From positions 186,001-250,000 of the forward strand of contig NZ_JAIELN010000007.1 of the NCBI RefSeq assembly GCF_019753045.1: 64,000 nucleotides of DNA, written 5' to 3'. Within the stretch, counting starts at the first letter, position 1; each line of letters begins with the position of its first letter. The notes below the pieces were generated by a model, which was given only the letters and a program-made list of their open reading frames with translations, did not search any database and was not told the origin of the DNA. Position numbers and translations under genes: made by a program. Positions 45,373 to 55,171 of this stretch are shown here, in pieces. This stretch comes from Hyphomicrobium sp. Its GTDB lineage: Bacteria > Pseudomonadota > Alphaproteobacteria > Rhizobiales > Hyphomicrobiaceae.

Positions 45373-48300
45373 CTATTTGTCAATGCTCCACCCGTTCTGG
45401 GCACGTTTTCCCACGGCAAGTCGTCCGATGATTGCCCTATCGGCGATCGAGTAGAGAAAGCCAATATGGCGGACTCGGAAACCAAGAAGCTTCTTCTGTT
45501 CGGCACAGACGGCGAGCTGCTGCTTGTCCGGTGACGCCTGGACGCTCTCGATCGTGCAATTTCCCTCGGCGACTTTTGAGACAAGCTGTTCGAGTTCGGG
45601 CCAAAGCTGCGGTTGGTCGACAGCACGACGAGTGCCGTTGAGCATTTCAACGATTGGGACCAGCTTGAACTGTTGTTGCCGTGTGGCGAACGAGCAGTGG
45701 ACTTGTAGCCGGGTAAGATCGCAGGTGCGGATGTCATCGGGATGAGTTTCACGCCGACTCCACGCGCACGGTATGGCTTCGGATTTCGCGCAGCACTTAC
45801 CGGCATCGGATAGTACCGCCTCGTCTTCGAGGCACCGAACGCCAGAAATGCTGCTCGCAACAAGATATTGTTTCAGCGCCTTTCGTCCGCTGATCGAGGA
45901 GGCCTCAAGCTCATTCGGGATTACTCGACAGCGCGAGACGACGCACTCTTGGAGTTGACCTGGGAAGGCGGCCATTCCAGTGACGGCGCAATGCTCCGCC
46001 TCGGCGGGCACCATCGAGCGGCCGGTGAGACTGCATCCAATAAATTCTGAAATGTGCCCGACCTGGCCGGATACTTCGGAGCGTGCCGACTGATCGGCGC
46101 GGAACAGCTTGCCCGAGACCTGACTAAGTGAAAGCTCGGCGAGTAGCCCATCGGCGTGAGTGAAGGCGCAGCGCCCCATTTTATCCGGCTCGGCCTTCCG
46201 ACCGCTCAGGGACGAAGTACGCAGTAAGGACCGCAGGACAGGACGGCCGGTCGCATCGGATGGAGCAAGTTGGCTGGGTAGGACCCGCTTGTGTGAGACA
46301 GAACATTCTTGCAGCGAGCCAGGAACAACAAGCCGGCCTGTGACTTCGCATCGCTCGGCCTCTGCCGACAATAGGGTCCTCCCCGTGAGCGCGCACGTGA
46401 CGAATTCCGACGTGTGGCCGGTGCGTCCGGAAATGTCAGATGCGCCTGTCTGATCGGCACGGTATCGCTTCCCAGACACGTCGCTGACGGCCAATTCGGT
46501 AAGGAGTGCGTCGACATGAGTAAACTCACAACGGCCAATATGGGCCGGTTCGGCCTTCTGGCCGCTCAGAGACGAGGATTTCAGCAAACACCGCAGGACG
46601 AGCTTGTTTGTCACGGCCGATGCTTCGACCTCGGAAGCTAGGACCCGTTTGCCGCTCAAAGTGCAGAGAGCCATGTGCTCAGGAAGGGCGCAGCGGTCGG
46701 AAGCTTCGGATTTGACGAGAAGGTGCCGAAGTACACGCATTCCTGAGACTGCGCATTCACCGATCGCGTCAGCCGGGGCACGGGTGCCGGACTTCGCGCA
46801 GACGACCAACGGCGGCGCCGTTATGATCTGCGACGTCGATGGAGCAAGACGAAGGGTCGACGTGTACTCACTCTGGCCATCAAGCGAGTAAGTGACCTGT
46901 CCTTCGAGAATGCGATGCACGGTGCCGCGCAGGCCTGTGATGGTTGTTTGCAAGCGAGGAGTGAAATCGTCCTGGAGCTTCTTGCTAAGACGCGGGTCGT
47001 TGCCGGCGGCATGAACCTCCTCGGTGCGGCGTTCCGTATAGAACCTGCAGAATTCAGCGATGCCGGGATCGAGCATCACGCTGCGGCTGGTTCGATCGAG
47101 GGAGATGCCAATGGACTTGGGATCGTTGATGACGGGAGGCAGTGGGTCCAATGCTGCAATGCCGTCAACGAACTGGTGGTCGTCACCGGCGCAGTCCACT
47201 GAAATGAGGCGCTCATAGCTGTCATGGGCAACTGTAGCACGGACCTGCAACAGCGCCTGCCCCTCGAATGCGCGGGTTACTCTGGCCAGCTTTGCGGATC
47301 GAAGCGTGCCGCCGAACGATTTGACCCAGTCAGCGCAGATGGCTTGCGCCCGTTGTTGGGGATTGGCGTCGGCGTCGCGTACATAGTGGACGCCAGATTG
47401 CGTCACGCGGGTGATCAGTTGGTCAAATGCTTGCGAGCCCGGCGCATAGAGGATCGCGCGGGTTTCGGCATTTGGTTGGTCGACAAACGATATCCGTTCT
47501 CTTCTGCCATCAAGTTCGCAGATGACGGTGTCTGGCGGTTCTTCGGTGAGCTTGGCGCCCAACGCCTTCAGTCCGGCGAAGACAAAATCGCGAGCGGCCA
47601 TAGAGCGCGCTTGCGGGGGCAGATCGGGGCTGCGGGGGCCTTTGTAGGCGGCATCGTCCATCGAGCCGAGCATCTCGTTGATGGTGGCTTCTTCATCAGC
47701 GAGTGCTTGGCGGGCACGATCGATACTGTCTTCGGCGGCGCGTGTGGCTGCTTCGACGTCTTTGCCAGCGAGCGAGGAGAGAACGAGGCGCAAGATTTCG
47801 TCTTCAAAGCTCTCAGAACCGCCTTCCTCGCTGTCCGCCATGCCGGAAGCTTGGAGCAATGATTCGATATCGCCGATCGCGTGAGACGCCATCTGCAATT
47901 TCTGCATCAAGCGACCGACGATGTAGTCCTCGAATGTACCGGCGAGCGTGACGCTGTAGACGAGGACGTTGGCGTGATCAGAACCCAGACGTTGGATGCG
48001 TCCGATGCGCTGTTCCACGATCATGGGGTTCCACGGCAGATCGTAGTTCACCAGCACGTTAGCGGCTTGAAGGTTCACGCCTTCCGAGCCCGCTTCCGTG
48101 GAGACAATCACGTTCAATTCTGGTGGCTTTCCCTTGAAGGCAGCGATGGTTGCTTGGTTCTTCCCGGTGGTCTCGCCGTTGATGATGCCTACGGGAACAC
48201 CCAAAGACTCCAGGTAGGCTTGTATGGTCGTCTGCGTCTCGCGCCGTTGCGTAAAGACGACCATGCGCCAGTTTTTGGGATTTTCGCGCTTCAGCTTGTC

Positions 48301-49434
48301 GACAAGGGTGGCGAGCCCTTGGAGCTTCGCGCTCATCTTCATGCTCTTGACGATGGCGCGGAACTGAGAGGCGACGTTAGCCGGGAAAGTCCCCTTCTTC
48401 GCCATGTTTTCGAGTTGGAGGGCGCAGGCATCGGGGCTGCTGGTCAAGGCTTGTAAGATGCCGATCTGGGCCAACCGATTGAGTTTCTGGATCGGTCTGG
48501 CGATCAGCTTGATCAGCTCCCATTCTTCCGGCGTTGGGGTCACGCCCTGGCGAAATACCTTGCGGTTCGGGAAATGGAGTTGCGCATCAGCGCGGCGAAC
48601 ACGTGACATGTATCCGTAAACGATTGAACGGAACTGGTCCTTGGCCTCCGCTTTGAGCTGTCTAGCCTGCGTGCGGTTATCAGCGATGAAATTACGGGCG
48701 AACAGGCCTTCGCTGCCGAATGGGTTTTGATGGCCTCGTGCGACGGTGAGGAGGTCGACAAGCGAATAGAGGTCCCACAGCCGGTTCTGGATGGGCGTTG
48801 CCGTCAACATCAGCACGAACTTGAAGGCGCGGTCGGCAAGGACCTCGCGGAACCGGATGGCGACTTGGGGGGGCGTGGGGACGCCATATAGATTGCGAAG
48901 CTTGTGGGCTTCGTCGAGGATCATCATCTGGAAGCGGTCTGCCGGCAACCGCTTTATGTATTCGCGTGCCGAGTGATAGGTGGTGATGACCGCGCCTACG
49001 TCCCCGTCCGGATCGGCGTCCAGTAGCTTCTTGCCGGGAGCGACGGTGGCTGGAATGTTAAACTTCGTTTCGAGCTCCTCCTTCCACTGCGGGCCGAGGA
49101 GCTTGGGAGCAACAATGAGAATCTTGTTGAGTCGTCGGCGGGCAATCAGCTCGCTGGCGATGAGCCCCGCGCTGATGGTCTTGCCCAGACCCACATCGTC
49201 CGCAAGAAGCGTGACAGGGAGGCGGCGGCAGTAGGTGATGAGGTTGGTGACCTGGTGGTGGAACGGCTCGACCCGATCATGCCACCGCACCTCGGATTTG
49301 AGGTCTTCCCGGTCATTGATGATGATCGGATCGACAAGGCCCCATTCCAGGCCAGCACAGTACACGTCGAATTCGGCCGGATCTTTCGATCGGCGTAGCG
49401 GCTTGGTCTGGACCTGATGCGGCTGTGGAGGCAT
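45373..49434 (-). CDS. SNF2-family helicase with C-terminal 15-residue Cys/Ser repeats
   Basis: A 1353-residue protein from the ATG; a TTG 15 bases earlier is an alternative. Residues 50-520 form an SNF2/RapA-like ATPase: ADDVGLGKT (78-86), DEAH (174-177), LTATPIQN, STEAGSEGVNLQ (445-456) and EQRIGRIQRLG (474-484). The middle (520-870) is uncharacterised. From about residue 879 to 1252 the chain is made of some 25 repeats of 15 residues, consensus [C/S]-x-[VL]-[ST]-G-[KR]-x-x-L-x-x-E-[LA]-x-x, with an eight-repeat super-period. No nuclease motif was seen. It is 240 bases downstream of the nuclease-helicase gene and probably part of one system. Confidence 0.88.
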   Translation of the reverse strand: MPPQPHQVQTKPLRRSKDPAEFDVYCAGLEWGLVDPIIINDREDLKSEVRWHDRVEPFHHQVTNLITYCRRLPVTLLADDVGLGKTISAGLIASELIARRRLNKILIVAPKLLGPQWKEELETKFNIPATVAPGKKLLDADPDGDVGAVITTYHSAREYIKRLPADRFQMMILDEAHKLRNLYGVPTPPQVAIRFREVLADRAFKFVLMLTATPIQNRLWDLYSLVDLLTVARGHQNPFGSEGLFARNFIADNRTQARQLKAEAKDQFRSIVYGYMSRVRRADAQLHFPNRKVFRQGVTPTPEEWELIKLIARPIQKLNRLAQIGILQALTSSPDACALQLENMAKKGTFPANVASQFRAIVKSMKMSAKLQGLATLVDKLKRENPKNWRMVVFTQRRETQTTIQAYLESLGVPVGIINGETTGKNQATIAAFKGKPPELNVIVSTEAGSEGVNLQAANVLVNYDLPWNPMIVEQRIGRIQRLGSDHANVLVYSVTLAGTFEDYIVGRLMQKLQMASHAIGDIESLLQASGMADSEEGGSESFEDEILRLVLSSLAGKDVEAATRAAEDSIDRARQALADEEATINEMLGSMDDAAYKGPRSPDLPPQARSMAARDFVFAGLKALGAKLTEEPPDTVICELDGRRERISFVDQPNAETRAILYAPGSQAFDQLITRVTQSGVHYVRDADANPQQRAQAICADWVKSFGGTLRSAKLARVTRAFEGQALLQVRATVAHDSYERLISVDCAGDDHQFVDGIAALDPLPPVINDPKSIGISLDRTSRSVMLDPGIAEFCRFYTERRTEEVHAAGNDPRLSKKLQDDFTPRLQTTITGLRGTVHRILEGQVTYSLDGQSEYTSTLRLAPSTSQIITAPPLVVCAKSGTRAPADAIGECAVSGMRVLRHLLVKSEASDRCALPEHMALCTLSGKRVLASEVEASAVTNKLVLRCLLKSSSLSGQKAEPAHIGRCEFTHVDALLTELAVSDVSGKRYRADQTGASDISGRTGHTSEFVTCALTGRTLLSAEAERCEVTGRLVVPGSLQECSVSHKRVLPSQLAPSDATGRPVLRSLLRTSSLSGRKAEPDKMGRCAFTHADGLLAELSLSQVSGKLFRADQSARSEVSGQVGHISEFIGCSLTGRSMVPAEAEHCAVTGMAAFPGQLQECVVSRCRVIPNELEASSISGRKALKQYLVASSISGVRCLEDEAVLSDAGKCCAKSEAIPCAWSRRETHPDDIRTCDLTRLQVHCSFATRQQQFKLVPIVEMLNGTRRAVDQPQLWPELEQLVSKVAEGNCTIESVQASPDKQQLAVCAEQKKLLGFRVRHIGFLYSIADRAIIGRLAVGKRAQNGWSIDK
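45679..46800 (-). repeat. Coding repeat: about 25 units of 45 bases (15 residues) in the SNF2 gene
   Basis: Each unit begins with Cys or Ser and reads like CTLSGKRVLASEVEA or SDVSGKRYRADQTGA. Twenty-two units are exactly 15 residues, one is 14, then two more follow. Units 6-13 and 14-21 match one to one (SSLSGQKAEPAHIGR with SSLSGRKAEPDKMGR), so a block of 120 residues has duplicated. Thirteen units start with Cys, the rest nearly all with Ser. Confidence 0.9.
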
Positions 49435-49689
49435 CTGTCGGGCTGGCAATCACATCATGAGCAAAGCAGTCAACATTGAGGGTGGCCCCGAAGGATTGGC
49501 GCACGTGGTGGAGCAAGACCATCAAGACGTCGCAACATGATTCCCCCGTTGTGACCCGCAATAACGAGCAGTCTACCTCAGAGCGAAGCCGCATTAGAAC
49601 CCAAAATCAATCTGCCCCTTTTTGTTCACCGGAAAGGTGTTGGCGTCGGTGTCGGCACGAAGATTTGACGGATGTTGAGTTGGGGAAGG

Positions 49690-52600
49690 TCAATCACGAG
49701 GTTGACGCGCCTCAGAATTGACCGCCGGGCGGTCCTGCAGGGCCGGCGCTATGGTCTCGGCCAGCTCGATGAACCGGCAGAAGGCGTTCACGAGGTGGAT
49801 CTGACGCGGTGTACGGCACTCGGCTTCAAGAAGCTGCGGCGAGCTTACGATGATCGATATGCACTTGGCGCGAGATGTTGCGACATTCAGCCGGTTGAGG
49901 CTGTAGAGGAACTCTATGCCACGCGGCGCATCGGCATGGCTGGATGTCGCCATCGAGTAGATGGCGATCGGTGCCTCCTGGCCTTGGAACTTATCAACTG
50001 TGCCCACGCGAGCGGTGGGAAGTCGCCGCTGAATCTCGAATACCTGCGCGTTGTAGGGCGTGATGATTACGATGTCGGACAAGGTAAGGGGCCGCTCCTC
50101 GCCATCTCTGTCGATCCAAGTCGTTCCTGAGTGCAGGATGGATGTGACGAGTTCAGTGACGGCAGCGGCCTCCTCCGGCGAGCAACTCTGATTGCCGGAA
50201 TGTTCAACGGGCACGTAGCGCAGTCCTGCGCCTTGTACGGGTCCGCGCGATTTGATCACCTGCATATCCAAGCCATCCTTGGAGCGGAGCTTGCCGTCAT
50301 AGAAGAGTTCGGAAGTGAAGGCGGTGATCTCAGGGTGGAGCCGCCATGTCTGCTCCAGGAAAATACCTTTGGCGGCAGGAACGGTGTGCACGCCATCGAG
50401 AATGTGCGTGAGGGCTGAGACGCCCGTATCATCAGGATGCGTACCCTTCATTGGCTGATCGAGCTGCTGCGGATCGCCGAGCAAAACCACGGCTTTTGCG
50501 GACTGGGCGATAGCGAGCACGTTAGCTAGAGACATCTGCGCGGCTTCATCGACGAAGAGTACATCGAGCGCGCCACAGACATCGGGACGAGACCAGAGCC
50601 ACGCGGTTCCGCCGCCTACCTGAATGCCGGTGCCGAGGGCGCTGATGAAGGCCTTGTTGTCCTTAACCGACGCGAACATCGGCTTGGCAGTCACAAGCTC
50701 ATCGGTCTTATGAGCGCATGCAATGGTCAGGCCTTGTTTCATGGCCTCGTCGATGACTCCGTCCAGGAGGTGCTGAATGACCTTATGGCTGTTCGCGGTG
50801 ATGCCGACTGTCTTGCCCTGGCGAACCAGCTCGCAGATCATTCGCGCGCCTGTGTAGGTCTTACCAGCTCCGGGCGGACCTTGGATGGGCAGGATGCCGC
50901 CTTGCAAATGAGCGCATAGACGGACGGCTGCGTCTGTCGCGGTTTCGCCTTCGCACATCAACAGCTCTCCTCCAGTGCGCGGTACGCTCTTCAAGAGAAG
51001 ATCGCGGGCCGCCTGGAAAGGACCATCGCCCGTCAGACCGTGATCTACGACATACTCGGCGAGGCGAGCCAACGCATCGGAGAGAACTGCAGTGGGAACG
51101 AGCTTAAGGGCGAACACGGCCTCGGGGTGAAGGGAGGCGGAGGCCTTCGACTTCTTGATATCGATCGTGCGATTTTCGAAGTAGATGGCTTGCACGCTTC
51201 CAAGCGGTTCACCGCCAGCAGCGCGAAGATCTTCATCTCCGCGAAGGTCCGTGTCCTGGGCCGGGAAACTGTAGCGGTGTACAGGTGTGGTTGCCTTGCT
51301 TCCCGGTGGGGGAGGAACGACACCAACAAAGCGAAGAGCGGAGAGCGCGGAGCGCTCGTCCATTAGATCTTCGGGAGCCAAGGCCTTCAGGCGGAAGTAC
51401 TCCCACCAGACCGCTTTGTCCTCGCGGCGATGGAAGTCGAGGATGTTGGCGAGTATCCATCGGCCGTCCTGGTCAGCGGTACGCGCGGCGGGATCAGCGG
51501 GGACGCCTTCGGTGAGATTCTCGATCAGCGGCCGAATACGCAGCAGCCAGTCGGTGATTTTCTCGTTCGGGCTGCCATCGCCCGGCTCGGGGCGCGGAAC
51601 GTCAGCACCGCGAGCGATCGCTTCGGCTCGCAGCTCTTCGAGCCAGTTGCGGAGAGCTGAGGCTGAACGGCAATCATCTTCGTTATAGGCGCGGACCACC
51701 TCTTTGGCGTCTTCGGAGATGCCCGCGATATCGCCCCGCTCAAGCCCGGCCTGCAGAGCTGCAAGCGCAGTGCGCGCATCGGCCAGTGGCGTGTGCCGTT
51801 CGAACCTGAAGAAGGGCTCGATCTGCTTGATCGAGTAGCTCTCGACGCTGGCACGAAGCGCCCTGCGTACTACCGCAAAGAGATCGACGAAGAGGCCGGC
51901 CCGCAGCATGCGATCGATCTCTTCTTCCCTCGTCGCATAGCGCCCCATCAGTCGCTTGAGGGCGGCTGGCTCATAGGGGGCGTAATGATAGATGTGCAAG
52001 CCCGGAAAGCGTTCCCAGCGGGCCATGACCAGATCGACAAACACCTCGAAAGCCTTCTTTTCATCGTCACGGATGAATGCCCAGTGGCCGGTGTAGGTGG
52101 TTCGGCCCTCCTCTTCGCGGAGATATCCGAAGAGAAACTCGATCCCGTGCTCGCCAACGAATGGATCGGCTTCGAAATCGAGGAAGATATCGCCAGAGTT
52201 GGGAGCGGGCAGGCAGCACAGACCGAAGCCTGGCTCGATGGGCAGGATCTCGATTTTGCGTTCGCCGGACTCTCGGGCATCGAACTGAAGACGAGCTTGC
52301 TCTCGAATGCGGACATAGCTGTCGGCTGAGCCGCGGTCGGGCTTCCAGCTCAACGGGACTGGTATAGCGGCGAGCTGTGCGAGTGTGCCGATGCCGCGCG
52401 CCTTGAGCTCTCCAATCTGAAGCTTGGAGATGTTGGCGACAAGGCAGAGGTGATCATCGTTGCGGCGGCGCTCGTCGCAATTCTCTCGCCACCGGCATAC
52501 GTCGCAGTGATCTTTGGGGTCGGGGTAAGTGGTGTCGGCGGAAGCTGGGGCGGACATGGAGCCTGCGAGCGCTCGCTTGACCTTGCGGAAGTAGGCCGCA

Positions 52601-53157
52601 CAATCGGCGTAGCGGAATTGCTGGGGAACGAAATCGCTCCAAGGGGCGACGACGGACATGAGAGCCGGCTCGACCCCTTGCGAGTGCGCCAGAAGATCGG
52701 AATACAGGCAAAGCTGGAGGATAGCGCCCGCCTTGGTCTCCCGTGCGAGTTTGGTGTCGATGGCCTCGTAGGACCACGAACCGAAGCGGCTGGGCTTGGT
52801 CTCGACACGCCGAAGAACGTCAGCGCGACCGATCCATTTCTCATGAGCGAGTGCGCCCTGGACAATTACCTGTGCGCCGCTCTGCATGGCAGCTATCGTC
52901 TCTGCTACGGCTGCGTCCGTCACCTCGACGCCATCGATGCGAACGACCGAATATCCAGCGGCTTGGAAGTGTTCGATGTAGGCCTGCTCATGAGCGGAGC
53001 CGCGCTCGGAGAGGATTTGCAAGAGCGGATCCCAAATCTTGGGCTTGGGCATTGCGCCTTCAGCGACGGCGCGATCGAGCCCGGTGAGGTGCCGGCAGTT
53101 GAGATGGCCGACAAGATCGCTGGCACTGAGTTGAAACGTCTCCCCCGATCTGCGCAT
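49690..53157 (-). CDS. RecB-like nuclease, RNase H-like exonuclease and SF1 helicase fusion (TM0106/Dna2-like)
   Basis: A 1155-residue protein with AGGGGGAACCA before the ATG. Residues 1-230 form a Cas4/AddB-like nuclease: Cys21 and Cys218-x2-Cys221-x5-Cys227 are the Fe-S ligand pattern, with ETKPSRFGSWSYEAIDTKLA and QLCLYSDLL as the core. Residues 320-510 form a DEDD/RNase H-like exonuclease (FLDFEADPF, YNEDDCRS). Residues 730-1130 form an SF1 helicase: GPPGAGKT (760-767), FVDEAAQM (868-875), GDPQQLD, TVDKFQGQEAPI and LNVATSRAK. It is a complete DNA-processing enzyme. Confidence 0.93.
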   Translation of the reverse strand: MRRSGETFQLSASDLVGHLNCRHLTGLDRAVAEGAMPKPKIWDPLLQILSERGSAHEQAYIEHFQAAGYSVVRIDGVEVTDAAVAETIAAMQSGAQVIVQGALAHEKWIGRADVLRRVETKPSRFGSWSYEAIDTKLARETKAGAILQLCLYSDLLAHSQGVEPALMSVVAPWSDFVPQQFRYADCAAYFRKVKRALAGSMSAPASADTTYPDPKDHCDVCRWRENCDERRRNDDHLCLVANISKLQIGELKARGIGTLAQLAAIPVPLSWKPDRGSADSYVRIREQARLQFDARESGERKIEILPIEPGFGLCCLPAPNSGDIFLDFEADPFVGEHGIEFLFGYLREEEGRTTYTGHWAFIRDDEKKAFEVFVDLVMARWERFPGLHIYHYAPYEPAALKRLMGRYATREEEIDRMLRAGLFVDLFAVVRRALRASVESYSIKQIEPFFRFERHTPLADARTALAALQAGLERGDIAGISEDAKEVVRAYNEDDCRSASALRNWLEELRAEAIARGADVPRPEPGDGSPNEKITDWLLRIRPLIENLTEGVPADPAARTADQDGRWILANILDFHRREDKAVWWEYFRLKALAPEDLMDERSALSALRFVGVVPPPPGSKATTPVHRYSFPAQDTDLRGDEDLRAAGGEPLGSVQAIYFENRTIDIKKSKASASLHPEAVFALKLVPTAVLSDALARLAEYVVDHGLTGDGPFQAARDLLLKSVPRTGGELLMCEGETATDAAVRLCAHLQGGILPIQGPPGAGKTYTGARMICELVRQGKTVGITANSHKVIQHLLDGVIDEAMKQGLTIACAHKTDELVTAKPMFASVKDNKAFISALGTGIQVGGGTAWLWSRPDVCGALDVLFVDEAAQMSLANVLAIAQSAKAVVLLGDPQQLDQPMKGTHPDDTGVSALTHILDGVHTVPAAKGIFLEQTWRLHPEITAFTSELFYDGKLRSKDGLDMQVIKSRGPVQGAGLRYVPVEHSGNQSCSPEEAAAVTELVTSILHSGTTWIDRDGEERPLTLSDIVIITPYNAQVFEIQRRLPTARVGTVDKFQGQEAPIAIYSMATSSHADAPRGIEFLYSLNRLNVATSRAKCISIIVSSPQLLEAECRTPRQIHLVNAFCRFIELAETIAPALQDRPAVNSEARQPRD

Positions 53158-53437
53158 TGGTTCCCCCTAGGCAATCATTCTGTTGCCCTAAGTCGGTCAG
53201 CTCCTCGGCCGTAGATGTCGGCTGGCCTCCGATACCAACGGTCAAAATACACGAAACGCCTGTAAGCCAACGGCGATGACTGCTTGTGCGATACAGCGAC
53301 TCAACGGCTGTCGACGACGAGTTGCCGAGATGGCGGTCATTCTGGCAGGACCCGTCTTGTTCCTCGGCAGCCAGATTGTCCGGAAAGCGAAGAAAGCGGC
53401 CGCATGGAGCTGGCAGTTTCTACCCGGCGATTGTGCC

Positions 53438-54226
53438 TCATTCGATCATATCCGGATGAAGGAGCAGGATGGTGACAACGCCCTCGCCGGGGACCCTGAA
53501 GGACTGTTCAGTAATCTCGTATCGCTCTGCTGCGCGATTGTCGAACCAGGCGTCGGCGCCGATCTTGCGCGGAAAGCCCTCATCCCGGACGGTCGAATTA
53601 TGCAGCAGTTCGAATGCGAAACTTTCGCTATCCAGGGCGTCTTTGGGAAACCAATAGCCTGGAACTTGCACTGCCCCCCTAAACCACTTTCGACCAATGA
53701 CGGCACGGTGCTGCACCATCATCGCTGTTGGATAGAGAGTGCTGTCGATCATGCGTATCAAGGTCGCTGTGAGGCTACAGTTGAAGCTGCCGGCCATGAC
53801 TTTCAACGCCTTCAAATCCAAGCGAGGGTGCTTCCGGCACTCCCGCTTGAACATAGACCAAGGCATCAGCAGATCGGCCGCGTATTGATCCGCAGCCCGC
53901 TCTCCCTGATTGGTCTTAGAAAACCCGCCGATCTCTGTCGCTCTGCAGGCGACCGACTGCCCTCTATGATGCGCCCAGTGACCCAGTTCATGTGCGATGG
54001 AGAACCGCTGTCGTTCCGGCATGCTAGTTGGAAGCACGGAGATGATGCCTTTGTTTCCCATCCCGGTGATCATGGCTTCGCAGCTCGTGAGACGTCGTCT
54101 CTTGATGCGAAGGCCCACGTAATACGCGATGGCTTCTATATCGATGTCGCCCGGCTGAGCGATGCCCAGCGAACGCAGCAACGCGTCAGGCGACACGTTG
54201 GTTGGAAGTGGATCAATCCTTTTCAC
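53438..54226 (-). CDS. ImmA/IrrE family metallo-endopeptidase
   Basis: About 262 residues. It has the zinc protease motif FSIAHELGHWAHH, the downstream Glu in GERAADQYAADLLMP, and a C-terminal domain of about 100 residues. The start is uncertain: GTG at 54226 overlaps the upstream stop by 14 bases, and a TTG at 54250 is the longest option. ImmA/IrrE proteases cleave repressors or anti-sigma-like proteins in response to stress or phage. Third gene of an operon divergent from the Ubl-E2 genes. Confidence 0.88.
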   Translation of the reverse strand: MKRIDPLPTNVSPDALLRSLGIAQPGDIDIEAIAYYVGLRIKRRRLTSCEAMITGMGNKGIISVLPTSMPERQRFSIAHELGHWAHHRGQSVACRATEIGGFSKTNQGERAADQYAADLLMPWSMFKRECRKHPRLDLKALKVMAGSFNCSLTATLIRMIDSTLYPTAMMVQHRAVIGRKWFRGAVQVPGYWFPKDALDSESFAFELLHNSTVRDEGFPRKIGADAWFDNRAAERYEITEQSFRVPGEGVVTILLLHPDMIE

Positions 54227-54584
54227 GATCGTCGTCTTCAAGTTCGGCAAGGTCTTCTAGGATGGCTTCGATGTCGCCCTCCATTGATCCATCACCAAAG
54301 CGAGCAGCCAAAGTGATGCGTGCAGTTTCATCACCCGCCTTGGCTCGTTCCAGGAGCCGCCGGGCCCGTTCGAGATCAAGACCCTTTAAGTTTGATTGTT
54401 GCGCCCACGTGGCTGCACCCACCTTGGCCCGTACAAAACGCGCGCGGGCCACACGCGCTTCTCCGGCGTTGATTGCGCTGTTAAAGAGATCCACACTGGA
54501 CTGATCCTCAGGTTCAACGGGTGAGTTGTCCGACAGGATGAATTCGAGGAAGTTGTCCAAGGCCTCCTTCTTTCTATCGTTCAT
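54213..54584 (-). CDS. Hypothetical acidic helical protein
   Basis: A 123-residue protein with no recognised family. It has helical segments (RAKVGAATWAQQSNLKGLDLERARRLLERAKAGDE) and a very acidic C-terminus (EDLAELEDDDREKD). ATG shares a base with the preceding stop (TGATG). Its place between a sigma-like and an ImmA-type gene suggests it could be an anti-sigma or protease substrate, which is inference only. Confidence 0.75.
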   Translation of the reverse strand: MNDRKKEALDNFLEFILSDNSPVEPEDQSSVDLFNSAINAGEARVARARFVRAKVGAATWAQQSNLKGLDLERARRLLERAKAGDETARITLAARFGDGSMEGDIEAILEDLAELEDDDREKD

Positions 54585-55171
54585 CAGGACCGTCCTTCCT
54601 TCGCCAGATACTCGCTGGCGAGTTTGTCGATCTGGCGGTTCAGTCGAGTGCGGAGGGCCGCCAGACGCTTTGTATCGACGCCGACTGCTTCTTGCAGGGC
54701 CTGTCCGATAAGGCAGTCGTTAAGCCCCATCAGCAGCAGCTCCATTTCCTCGTCTCCGGCGAAGTGCGCCGCCAGTTTCGACATCGCATCCTCGAGCAGA
54801 GCCTTCTCTCCCGCAAACGCTCCGTCAGGCGGGGCGGCAACCGTATCCATATCCTCAATCCCAACCACGGCGAACTTGTTCTTCAGCGCCTTCACTTTCC
54901 TCTCATCGGTCAAGAACATCCTATCCGTCAGGAGGCTCTTCATCACCCCAGTCACGAATGACGCGAAAGCGTGCGATTTCGGCCACGGGCGCCGTCCTTC
55001 GGCAATCCTGACGTAGGCCTCGTTTAAGAGTTCGTGGGGCGACGCAAACCGGCCTTCGCCGGCCAATGCCTTGGCCGCCCTAGTTAAGTTGCGCCTTTCG
55101 AGATCGGACAAACTTTCGAACGCGCCGACAGCGTCATCAGCGGAGTAGAAAGAATCGTCGGGCTGATCCAC
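54584..55171 (-). CDS. Sigma-70-like small regulator
   Basis: A 195-residue protein from the GTG six bases after GGGGAG. The layout fits an ECF-like sigma: ELLNEAYVRIAEGRRPWPKSHAFASFVTGVMKSLLTDRM resembles region 2, and LLLMGLNDCLIGQALQEAVGVDTKRLAALRTRLNRQ resembles region 4 helix-turn-helix. The call is by pattern, not by a family search. First gene of the operon, divergent from the Ubl-E2 gene over a 194-base gap. Confidence 0.65.
   Translation of the reverse strand: MDQPDDSFYSADDAVGAFESLSDLERRNLTRAAKALAGEGRFASPHELLNEAYVRIAEGRRPWPKSHAFASFVTGVMKSLLTDRMFLTDERKVKALKNKFAVVGIEDMDTVAAPPDGAFAGEKALLEDAMSKLAAHFAGDEEMELLLMGLNDCLIGQALQEAVGVDTKRLAALRTRLNRQIDKLASEYLAKEGRS

Noticed and set aside
45183-45863. 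Minus-strand frame of 226 residues over the SNF2 gene end
   Set aside because: Different frame of the SNF2 gene; Ser/Arg-rich shadow composition.
53276-54316. Plus-strand frame of 346 residues
   Set aside because: Antisense to the ImmA/IrrE gene, which carries the HEXXH motif.
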